The notes under the pieces were generated by a model. That model saw only the letters and a program-made list of their open reading frames with translations. It did no database searches and had not been told where the DNA came from. Below are positions 10,476 to 17,583 of a stretch of DNA of 64,000 nucleotides, in pieces (the stretch's first letter is position 1; every line of letters starts with the position of its first letter). Made by a program: the position numbers and the translations under genes. Origin of the DNA: Streptomyces paludis (GTDB lineage: Bacteria > Actinomycetota > Actinomycetes > Streptomycetales > Streptomycetaceae); NCBI RefSeq assembly GCF_003344965.1, contig NZ_CP031194.1, positions 6,572,001-6,636,000 of the forward strand. Direction: 5' to 3'.

Positions 10476-11495
10476 TCAGGCGCCCGTGACGGCCTTGCGG
10501 CGACGGGTCATGATCACGACCGCGCCACCGGCGGCCAGCAGCACGGCCGCGCCCGCGGCGATCGGGACGACATTGCCGCCACCGGTCTCCGCCAGGTCAC
10601 CGCCGCCACCGGTACCACCGGTGGATGCCTCGGTCGGCGTGTTGGGCGGCGTCGAGGACGCCTCGTCGGTCGGCTCGGACGCGGTGGGCGTCGGCTCCGA
10701 CGTGGCCGGGGTGGGCTCGCTCGTGGAGGGCTCCGGGCTCTCCGGAGTCGACTCCTCGGGCGTGGGCGGCTCGGACGGCTCCTCGGTCGAAGGAGTCTCC
10801 GCGGCCGGCGGCGGCTCCTCGGACGGCGTCTCGGTGGAGGGCTCCGGCGCGGGCGGGATCTCCTGCGTCGTGCAGTTCTTCGTACCGCCGTTCCAGGCGG
10901 CGATCAGCTTGTCCTTGATGACCGGACGGCTGGGCCCGATCGGCAGGTCGCCGTGCTCGAAGCCGTCGTTCGCGTCCTTGAGACCGTCGTACTTGATCTT
11001 GCCCCGGTAGAGGTCGACCTGCGCGTAGCAGCCGACGTCGGGGAAGGCCACGTCGAGCGTGTCCTGGCCGCCGTGCTTGATCTCGACGCTGTCGAAGTCG
11101 TGGAAGACCTGCTCACCGGAGGTGTTCCAGGTGGGGCCGTGGGTACGGTACGAGGCGAGCGACACCGTGCACTTCGCGGAGTCGGACGCGGTGCGGACCT
11201 TGACGTGGACCTTGCCGTCGTCGGCCGGCTTGAGATTGATGTCGTCGACCTTGATCTGGGAGTACCAGTCACGGCCGTCCAGGGAGAACTCGCACTTGTC
11301 GGTCGTGGTGACCGGGGTGACCGGCGTACCGGCACCCGTACCGGGCTTGTAACCCCCGTGGTTGCCCTTGTCCCAGCCCTTGCCGCCGGGGCAGTCGCCC
11401 GCCCAGGCGGAGCCCGCCGCGGCGGTGGTGAAGGCCAGGGCGGCAGCGCCGATCCCGAGCAGACGCAACGCCGTGACACGTCTCGATATGGCCAT
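10476..11495 (-). CDS. Sortase-anchored cell-wall surface protein (LAETG)
   Basis: A 339-residue precursor. It has a signal peptide (residues 1-32, ending SAWA), then a globular beta-rich region of about 190 residues with six Cys (likely three disulfides, including DCPGG, DKCEFS, AKCTVS, VGCYA and KNCTT). A Pro/Glu/Ser/Thr-rich stalk of about 90 residues follows, then a C-terminal sorting signal: LAETG, a hydrophobic helix (VVPIAAGAAVLLAAGGAVVI) and a basic tail (RRRK). LAxTG is the preferred class E sortase motif in Streptomyces, so the protein should be covalently linked to peptidoglycan. ATG 11495 gives a normal signal peptide. No sortase gene is in the window. The ligand of the head domain is unknown. 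Confidence 0.85.
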   Translation of the reverse strand: MAISRRVTALRLLGIGAAALAFTTAAAGSAWAGDCPGGKGWDKGNHGGYKPGTGAGTPVTPVTTTDKCEFSLDGRDWYSQIKVDDINLKPADDGKVHVKVRTASDSAKCTVSLASYRTHGPTWNTSGEQVFHDFDSVEIKHGGQDTLDVAFPDVGCYAQVDLYRGKIKYDGLKDANDGFEHGDLPIGPSRPVIKDKLIAAWNGGTKNCTTQEIPPAPEPSTETPSEEPPPAAETPSTEEPSEPPTPEESTPESPEPSTSEPTPATSEPTPTASEPTDEASSTPPNTPTEASTGGTGGGGDLAETGGGNVVPIAAGAAVLLAAGGAVVIMTRRRKAVTGA

Positions 11496-12412
11496 GCGTT
11501 TCCCATCTTTGCTGTGCCCGGTCCGTTCCGCGCCTGGTGTGCGACACAGATCGCACAACTCGACGCCGCCCGCCGCGCGCTGGTAACGGGGCAGGCCGAA
11601 CAGGGCCGGGCTGAAGTGATTGGTTGCGCGCCGGGCGGTTGGGCCCTCGGCGGCATGACGCATCGTGCTGGCGGCGCCACCCCCATGTCAATCTGCCACG
11701 GTGGCTGGAAATGGATGCTCCATCAGGTGGGGCAGATCCCGCATACGGGCGTGTGCGGTCCACATGGGAGACCGTGACGACATCGGCCACTATGTCCACT
11801 CTCTCTCCGCGTGCCACCCACTCCCCATCCACACTCTCCACATCTGCATCACAACCGGTTGGACAGGCTCCGCTCGGCCCGGCGGGTGCGGCGGCGGGCC
11901 GTTCCGGACGGCCGGTCCCGCGTGGCCCGCTCCGGGCCGGCACCCGCCCCGTACGCCGCCGGGGGTGGCGTCGGCCGGGGGGCTCACGCCGGCCGCCGCC
12001 CTCGCGCCCGGCCTGGTGACGCCGCAGGTCAGGCGCTTGGCGGTGTCGTGCGGGCGAGTCGGGAGGAGGTGCCGCGCGGGGCGCGGTCCGGACCCCCGGT
12101 CGCGGGCGGCGGGAGCGTCGCGCGCCGCCGGTCCGGGCCGCGCCGGGCGGTCGTACGGCCGTACGGGGCGCCCGGGTCGGCCTCGCGCGGGGGTACTGGC
12201 CAGTACGGTTCGGCCGGGTGCGGGTGACGATGTGCCGCGCGACGGCGGTCGGCGGCGCCGAGCCCCATGATCAACGCGATGCCCGAAGGTTGCGGTGAAG
12301 TCCAGCCGAGTGGCGAGGGGTTGTGGTCTTACCGCATTCGGGAAGGTGTCCGGGGCCGGACCCGGGCCCCGACTCCGTGCCGGGCCGGGGAAGGCCGGGG
12401 CGGGCCAGGGAA
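11496..12412. other. Non-coding gap without a supportable gene
   Basis: About 0.9 kb separates the LAETG protein (-) from the urate operon (+). Open frames here have the biased composition of random GC-rich DNA, with no convincing start site or domain. It must contain the surface-protein promoter near 11500-11600 and the urate operon promoter near its right end. I see no tRNA, repeat or clear riboswitch. Confidence 0.5.
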
Positions 12413-12429
12413 TTCAACAAACTGTTGAC
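12413..12429 (+). promoter_or_regulatory. AllR-type palindrome upstream of the urate operon
   Basis: TTCAACAAACTGTTGAC matches TTCAAY-N5-GTTGAA with one mismatch at the last base. It is 62 bp upstream of the OHCU decarboxylase-HIU hydrolase start. Equivalent sites precede malate synthase (23555) and allantoinase (25807). The probable binder is the IclR-family regulator at 24836-25630. Confidence 0.6.
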
Positions 12430-12491
12430 GTCGTGTCGCGCAGGGCGTTAGCTAAGGCACAGCCCCGCCCAGCGCAACCACGGAGGCTCCC

Positions 12492-13499
12492 GTGCCGTCG
12501 CCACCCTCTGATACGTCCGCCCCGCGCGATTCGCTCACCCCGCGGCCGGGTCTGGCCCGTCTCAACGCGGCCCCCGACGACGAGGCCCTGGCCGCGCTGC
12601 GCGAGGTGTGCGCCAGCACGGCGTGGGCGCACGCGCTGCTCGCCCGCCGCCCGTACGCCACGGCGGACGACCTCCTCGCCGCGGGTGACTCCGCGACGGG
12701 CGAGCTGGACGGCGCGGATCTCGACGAGGCCATGGCCGGGCATCCGCCGATCGGCCGCCCCCGGCCCGGCGACCCGGCCTCCGCCCGCGAGCAGCGCGGG
12801 ATGGCGGACGCGTCCGACGCGCTCAGGGCCGAGATGCTCGATCTGAACCTCGCCTACCAGGAGCGGTTCGGGCATGTCTTCCTGATCTGTGCCACGGGCG
12901 CGAGCGCCGAGGACATGCGCGACGCGCTGCGCACTCGCCTCGGCCACCCGCCCGAGCGGGAGCGGGAGATCGCGCGCGCCGAACTCGGCAGGATCAACCG
13001 CATCCGGCTGGCGCGTCTCGCGACGATCGTGACGGACGGGACCGGGCACGAGCCGGAGGAGGAAGAGGCCGTGCAAGAGCCCGAGCCGCTGACGGAAGCG
13101 ACCGGGCAGGAGCAGTCGGCAGCGGCCCCCGCCTCCGTCTCCACGCACATCCTCGACACCAGCCTCGGCCGCCCCGCCGCCGGTGTCCCCGTCACCCTCG
13201 CGGCCCTGGGCGAGGGCCCCGGCGCGCGCTGGACGGCTCTCGGCGGTGCGCGGACCGACGGCGACGGCCGGTGCAAGGAGCTGCCCGCGCTGCCGGCCGG
13301 CACCGTACGCGTACGCCTGGACTTCGAGACCGACCCGTATCTCACCGCCAAGAACGCCGACGGCGACGACGGCAGCGACGACGGCGGTGCGCCGTTCTTC
13401 CCGGAGGTGACGGTCGCGTTCCGCGTCCGCCCCGGCCGGCACTACCACGTACCGCTGCTCCTGAACCCGTTCGGCTACTCCGTATACCGAGGGAGCTAG
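12492..13499 (+). CDS. Bifunctional OHCU decarboxylase / 5-hydroxyisourate hydrolase
   Basis: One 335-residue chain carries both enzymes that turn the uricase product into S-allantoin. Residues about 20-180 are the OHCU decarboxylase: HPPIG with catalytic His84, then AYQERFGHVFLICATGASAEDM at 121-142. An acidic linker (about 185-215) leads to the HIU hydrolase (217-335), with THILD (His219), a central Arg260, HYHVPLLLNPFGYS (His319 region) and the signature C-terminal YRGS. The hydrolase domain has an acidic insertion (about 288-300, GDDGSDDGGA) before FFPEVTV. The GTG start is preceded by CGGAGG. Uricase begins 9 bases after the stop. The order decarboxylase-hydrolase is that of plant allantoin synthase; many bacteria keep the two genes separate. 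Confidence 0.9.
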   Translation: MPSPPSDTSAPRDSLTPRPGLARLNAAPDDEALAALREVCASTAWAHALLARRPYATADDLLAAGDSATGELDGADLDEAMAGHPPIGRPRPGDPASAREQRGMADASDALRAEMLDLNLAYQERFGHVFLICATGASAEDMRDALRTRLGHPPEREREIARAELGRINRIRLARLATIVTDGTGHEPEEEEAVQEPEPLTEATGQEQSAAAPASVSTHILDTSLGRPAAGVPVTLAALGEGPGARWTALGGARTDGDGRCKELPALPAGTVRVRLDFETDPYLTAKNADGDDGSDDGGAPFFPEVTVAFRVRPGRHYHVPLLLNPFGYSVYRGS

Positions 13500-13508
13500 A
13501 GCACCGAC

Positions 13509-14426
13509 ATGCCCACGATTCTTGGTCAGAACCAGTACGGCAAGGCGGAGACGCGTGTCGTCAAGGTCGTCCGGGACGGCGACACCCACCACCTCAAGGA
13601 CCTCAGTGTCTCCGTCGCGCTCTCGGGCGACATGGACGCCGTCCACTACTCCGGCGACAACGCCAACGTCCTGCCGACCGACACCACCAAGAACACGGTG
13701 TACGCGTTCGCCAAGGAGCGCGGCGTGGAGTCGGCCGAGCACTTCGGCATCGAGCTGGCCCGGCACTTCGTGGCCAGCCAGGAGTCGATCCACCGGGCCC
13801 GTGTCCGGATCGAGGAGTACGCCTGGGAGCGGCTGGCCGGCCACTCCTTCGCCCGCAAGGGCCAGGAGACGCGCGTCGCCGAGATCACCTACGACGGCGC
13901 GCGGTGGCAGGTCGTCGCCGGGCTCAAGGACCTGACCGTACTGAACTCCACGAACTCCGAGTTCTGGGGATACGCCAAGGACCGGTACACCACGCTCCAG
14001 GAGGCGTACGACCGGATACTGGCCACCGATGTGTCGGCCAGGTGGCGCTACGGCTGGGACGGCGCCGCCGCCGACGGGTCCGCCGCCGCTGCCTCCGCCC
14101 CCGCGCCGGACTGGAACCGGTCGTACGAGGAGACCCGGCGCCACATACTCGCGGCCTTCGCCGGCACCTACTCCCGCTCGCTCCAGCAGACCCTGTACGC
14201 GATGGGCACGCGGGTCGTCGAGCACCGCGACGAGATCGAGGAGATCCGCTTCTCGCTGCCCAACAAGCACCACTTCCTCGTCGATCTGGAGCCCTTCGGG
14301 CTGACGAACGACGTCGCCGACGGAGCCGTCTACTTCGCGGCCGACCGCCCGTACGGACTGATCGAGGCCACCGTGCTGCGGGACGGGGCCGACGCGCGTA
14401 TCCCGGTCGACACGACCACGCTCTGA
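13509..14426 (+). CDS. Urate oxidase (uricase, cofactor-independent)
   Basis: A 305-residue uricase of the tunnelling-fold family, which oxidises urate to 5-hydroxyisourate using O2 and no cofactor. Visible signatures are LGQNQYGKAETRVVKV with the catalytic Lys near residue 12-19, NVLPTDTTKNTVYAFAKERG with the catalytic Thr, LNSTNSEFWGY for substrate binding, and SLPNKHHFLVDLEPFG with the His of the proton relay. Its length is normal. It is the second gene of the urate operon, after the fused enzyme that consumes its product and before the deaminase that makes its substrate. This gene order therefore channels 8-oxoguanine to allantoin. Confidence 0.95.
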   Translation: MPTILGQNQYGKAETRVVKVVRDGDTHHLKDLSVSVALSGDMDAVHYSGDNANVLPTDTTKNTVYAFAKERGVESAEHFGIELARHFVASQESIHRARVRIEEYAWERLAGHSFARKGQETRVAEITYDGARWQVVAGLKDLTVLNSTNSEFWGYAKDRYTTLQEAYDRILATDVSARWRYGWDGAAADGSAAAASAPAPDWNRSYEETRRHILAAFAGTYSRSLQQTLYAMGTRVVEHRDEIEEIRFSLPNKHHFLVDLEPFGLTNDVADGAVYFAADRPYGLIEATVLRDGADARIPVDTTTL

Positions 14427-14440
14427 CCGTCCGACCGTCC

Positions 14441-14473
14441 GACCGCGAAGAAAAATCTGACCGCGAAGAAAAA
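14441..14473 (+). repeat. 15-bp direct repeat between uricase and deaminase genes
   Basis: GACCGCGAAGAAAAA occurs at 14441-14455 and again at 14459-14473, separated by TCT. Just upstream is a GACCGTCC duplication. The A-rich second copy runs into the AGAGGAAG that serves as ribosome site of the next gene. This is likely a local slippage duplication. Confidence 0.6.
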
Positions 14474-14486
14474 GAGGAAGACCGCC

Positions 14487-15893
14487 ATGACGGCTCCGCG
14501 CACCCCCGCGCGACCTCCCGCCCGCATCGTCATAGAGAACTGCGCCATAGCCACGGTCGACGCGCGCGACACCGAGTACGCCTCGGGCCATGTCGTCGTC
14601 GCGGACCGGCTGATCGAGTCCGTCGGCGCGGGCCCCGCCCCGGCCGGACTGGAGAACGTGGTCCGCCGGATCGACGGCACCGGCCATCTCGTGACCCCCG
14701 GACTGGTCAACACGCACCACCACTTCTACCAGTGGATCACCCGCGGACTCGCCACCGACCACCATCTCTTCGACTGGCTCGTCGCGCTCTATCCGACCTG
14801 GGCGCGGATCGACGAGCCCATGGTCCGGGCGGCGGCCGGCGGCTCGCTCGCGATGATGGCCCGCGGCGGTGTCACCACCGCCATGGACCACCACTACGTC
14901 TATCCGCGCGGCACGGGCGATCTGTCGGGCGCGATCATCGGGGCGGCGGCGGAGACGGGCGTACGGTTCACCCTGGCCCGCGGGTCCATGGACCGCGGCG
15001 CGTCGGACGGCGGGCTGCCGCCGGACTTCGCGGTCGAGTCGCTCGACGGCGCGCTGGCCGCCACCGAGGAGACCATCGACACCCACCACGACGCCTCGCC
15101 CGACGCGATGACCCAGATCGCCGTCGCGCCGTGCTCACCGTTCTCCGTCTCCACCGAACTGATGCGTCAGGGCGCGGAGCTGGCCCGGCGCAGGGGAGTG
15201 CGGCTGCACACGCACGGCAGCGAGACGGTGGAGGAGGAACAGTTCTGCAAGGAGCTGTTCGGCATGGGCCCCACCGACTACTTCGAGTCCACCGGCTGGC
15301 TCGGCTCCGATGTGTGGATGGCCCACTGCGTCCACATGAACGACTCCGACCTCGCCGCCTTCGGCCGTACAGGCACCGGCGTCGCCCACTGCCCGTCCTC
15401 CAACGCCCGCCTGGCGGCCGGGATCGCGCGCGTCCCGGACATGCTGGCGGCGGGCATCCCGGTCGGCCTCGGCGTGGACGGCACCGCCTCCAACGAGTCG
15501 GGCGAGCTGCATACCGAACTGCGCAACGCGCTGCTGGTCAACCGCCTCGGCACACACCGGGAGACGGCCCTGACCGTACGCCAGGCGCTGCGCCTCGGTA
15601 CGTACGGCGGTGCCCAGGTGCTCGGCAGGGCCGACCGGATCGGTTCGATCGAGGCCGGGAAGCTCGCCGACCTGGTGCTCTGGAAAATGGACACCCTGGC
15701 CCACGCGTCCATCGCCGACCCGGTCGCCGCGCTGGTCCTGGGGGCCGCGGCGCCCATCACGCTCTCCCTGGTCAACGGCAGGACGGTGGTCGAGGAGGGC
15801 AGGCTGACGACGGTGGACGAGGACGCCCTCGCCCGGGCGACCCGGAGCGAGGCACGGCGGCTGGCACGGATCACGGCGGACGGCCGTCCGTAG
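14487..15893 (+). CDS. 8-oxoguanine deaminase (amidohydrolase)
   Basis: A 468-residue metal-dependent amidohydrolase. It has the metal site THHHFYQW (about 76-83), TAMDHHYVYPRG, HTHGSETVEEEQFC, MAHCVHMND, and the late Asp in GLGVDGTASNES. This set matches 8-oxoguanine deaminases of the TRZ/ATZ-like family, which convert 8-oxoguanine to urate. Downstream motifs such as GRADRIGSIEAGKLADLVLWKMD are typical of the composite beta domain. It follows uricase by 60 bp and belongs to the same operon, which supports urate production as its role over triazine hydrolysis. Confidence 0.85.
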   Translation: MTAPRTPARPPARIVIENCAIATVDARDTEYASGHVVVADRLIESVGAGPAPAGLENVVRRIDGTGHLVTPGLVNTHHHFYQWITRGLATDHHLFDWLVALYPTWARIDEPMVRAAAGGSLAMMARGGVTTAMDHHYVYPRGTGDLSGAIIGAAAETGVRFTLARGSMDRGASDGGLPPDFAVESLDGALAATEETIDTHHDASPDAMTQIAVAPCSPFSVSTELMRQGAELARRRGVRLHTHGSETVEEEQFCKELFGMGPTDYFESTGWLGSDVWMAHCVHMNDSDLAAFGRTGTGVAHCPSSNARLAAGIARVPDMLAAGIPVGLGVDGTASNESGELHTELRNALLVNRLGTHRETALTVRQALRLGTYGGAQVLGRADRIGSIEAGKLADLVLWKMDTLAHASIADPVAALVLGAAAPITLSLVNGRTVVEEGRLTTVDEDALARATRSEARRLARITADGRP

Positions 15894-15917
15894 GGCTCCG
15901 GCCGGACCGGGCGGGGC

Positions 15918-16727
15918 TCAGCCTATGTGGTACGAGTCGCCGTACGTCTTCCAGTCGAGCGGCGGATCGAGGTCCAGATTGCCCCGGTCGAGGAAGACCC
16001 GCTGCTGGGTGTCGACCCGGCTGGTGTTCCTGTGGGACGGCTCGCGGCGCATCGCGGCCACGCGCGCGTCGAGGAACGCGTCGAGATACGCGCTCTCGTC
16101 GCCGCCCCGCTCGGGCGACTTGGCCTCGCGCAGGGCGTTCTCGCGGATCGTACGGAAGCCGATCGAGCCCCGCGCGTCGCCGTAACCGTGCATCACATAG
16201 GCGTCGTAGTAGATGAACTGCCCCAGCGCGCCGAGCCCGTCGGCCTTCGCCCGGGAGACCGCCGGGGTGAAGTAGATACGGTCGCGCTCCGCGTCCTGCG
16301 CCGCGCGCAGCGCCTTGTCCTCGGCCGCCTTCCGCCACGCGGAGGTGAAGGCGCTGCCGAGCCCCTGGTGGGAGTCGCTGCCCTTGACGGCCCGCAGGGC
16401 GGGCAGGAAACGCGCCAGCTCGTTGTCCGGCCGGGCCTTGGTGTAGCGCTCGACGACATGCAGCAGATCGCCGCAGCCGGTGCAGAAGCCGATGATGCCG
16501 GCGGTGTAGCCGCGGCCGTCGCCGATGTCCTCGATGTAGCCGTACTGGGCCCGCCAGTCCAGCGACGAGTTCTCCGCGCTGGAGACCAGCCGCATGGCGA
16601 TGTCCTTCTTCGCGGGATCGTCCAGCCCGGCGGACCCGGCCCCCGAAGCCGAGGACGTGCAGCCCGCGGTGAGGGCGAGCACCGGCGGCAGCAGGAACAG
16701 CAGCAGTCGGCGGAGCGCGTGGATCAC
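15918..16727 (-). CDS. GH46 chitosanase, membrane-anchored or secreted
   Basis: A 269-residue endo-chitosanase. GTG 16727 gives MIHALRRLLLFLLPPVLALTAGC, a signal peptide with a near-lipobox (TAGC, so the -3 position is Thr rather than Leu). This makes lipidation possible but not certain. GH46 signatures are SSAENSSLDW, where the Glu is the general acid, and IGDGRGYTAGIIGFCTGCGD, where the first Asp is the base. The fold continues with AAQDAERDRIYFTPA and QFIYYDAYVMHGYG. It hydrolyses partly deacetylated chitin outside the cell. It is divergent from the XRE-cupin regulator. No box like those reported for ROK-type chitosanase repressors was seen in its promoter. Confidence 0.85.
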   Translation of the reverse strand: MIHALRRLLLFLLPPVLALTAGCTSSASGAGSAGLDDPAKKDIAMRLVSSAENSSLDWRAQYGYIEDIGDGRGYTAGIIGFCTGCGDLLHVVERYTKARPDNELARFLPALRAVKGSDSHQGLGSAFTSAWRKAAEDKALRAAQDAERDRIYFTPAVSRAKADGLGALGQFIYYDAYVMHGYGDARGSIGFRTIRENALREAKSPERGGDESAYLDAFLDARVAAMRREPSHRNTSRVDTQQRVFLDRGNLDLDPPLDWKTYGDSYHIG

Positions 16728-16831
16728 GTATCGGCCCTTTCCCCGTGGTATGCACCGGCCTGACATGACATTACGCGAGGCGGTGGCGGCCCGGGCCGGC
16801 CTGTGGACAGACCCTCGCTTGACAAACGGTG

Positions 16832-16846
16832 TTGCCGATACGGCAA
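16832..16846 (+). promoter_or_regulatory. Palindromic operator with -35 for the XRE-cupin gene
   Basis: TTGACA (16819-16824) is followed by TTGCCGATACGGCAA, whose arms TTGCCG/CGGCAA are perfect around ATA. With a normal spacer the -10 falls at the right arm (about 16842-16847) and transcription would begin at or next to the ATG at 16854. The operator therefore overlaps the core promoter, as expected for autorepression, and the mRNA would be leaderless. Confidence 0.5.
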
Positions 16847-16853
16847 TGGAGGG

Positions 16854-17537
16854 ATGGCGGACAAGAGAACAGGCACGGGCGCGGGAACGAGTGCGGGCGC
16901 GGGCAGGGGCGTAGGCGGGGGAACGGGCGCGGCCGATCATCCGGAGCCGGACGACGCCGGCTTCACGACCGTACTGACCGGGGTCGGCCCGCGGCTGCGA
17001 GCCATCCGACGGGACCGCGGCACGACCCTGAGCCGGCTCAGCGAGGTGACCGGGATCTCCCTCAGCACGCTCTCGCGGCTGGAGTCCGGACAGCGCAAAC
17101 CCACGCTGGAACTGCTGCTGCCGCTGGCCAAGGCGTACGGAGTGCAGCTGGACGAGCTGGTGAACGCGCCGCGCACCGGCGACCCCCGGGTCCACTTCCG
17201 CCCCTTCACCCGGCACGGCATGACCTTCCTGCCGCTGACCCGCCACCTCGGCGGCGTACAGGCGTACAAACTGATCATCCCCGCCGGGCGGCAGCTCCAG
17301 AGCGAGCCGGAGCAGAAGGTGCACGAGGGATACGAGTGGATGTACGTACTCGCCGGCCGGCTGCGGCTGTTCCTCGGCGAGCACGATCTGATCCTCACCC
17401 CGGGCGAGGTGGTCGAGTTCGACACCCGTACCCCGCACGCGTGGACCAGTGCCGGACCGGAAGCGGTCGAAGTCCTCAGCCTGTTCGGACCGCAGGGCGA
17501 ACGGATGCACGCCCGCGCGCGCCCCGCCGGGCAGTGA
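16854..17537 (+). CDS. XRE-family regulator with cupin sensor domain
   Basis: A 227-residue regulator. A Gly/Ala/Thr-rich tail (1-35) precedes an HTH_3 domain (about 45-105; TLSRLSEVTGISLSTLSRLESGQRKPTLELLLPLAKA). A C-terminal cupin beta-barrel (about 150-220) has VHEGYEWMYVLAGRLRLFLGEHDLILTPGEVVEFDTRTPHAW, including the His/Glu residues that often bind metal. I choose ATG 16854 although the GGAGGG sits directly against it, because the promoter geometry suggests a leaderless start; GTG 16803 would place the operator inside the gene. Such proteins usually sense a small metabolite and control adjacent genes. Here the divergent chitosanase and its own gene are candidates. Confidence 0.8.
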   Translation: MADKRTGTGAGTSAGAGRGVGGGTGAADHPEPDDAGFTTVLTGVGPRLRAIRRDRGTTLSRLSEVTGISLSTLSRLESGQRKPTLELLLPLAKAYGVQLDELVNAPRTGDPRVHFRPFTRHGMTFLPLTRHLGGVQAYKLIIPAGRQLQSEPEQKVHEGYEWMYVLAGRLRLFLGEHDLILTPGEVVEFDTRTPHAWTSAGPEAVEVLSLFGPQGERMHARARPAGQ

Positions 17538-17583
17538 AGCCGCGCGAGGGGCGTTGTCAGACCCTCATGGCAGTATCCGGGAC

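Noticed and set aside
11790..12274. Short open frames in the gap before the urate operon
   Set aside because: No start signal, conserved motif or sensible composition; treated as non-coding.
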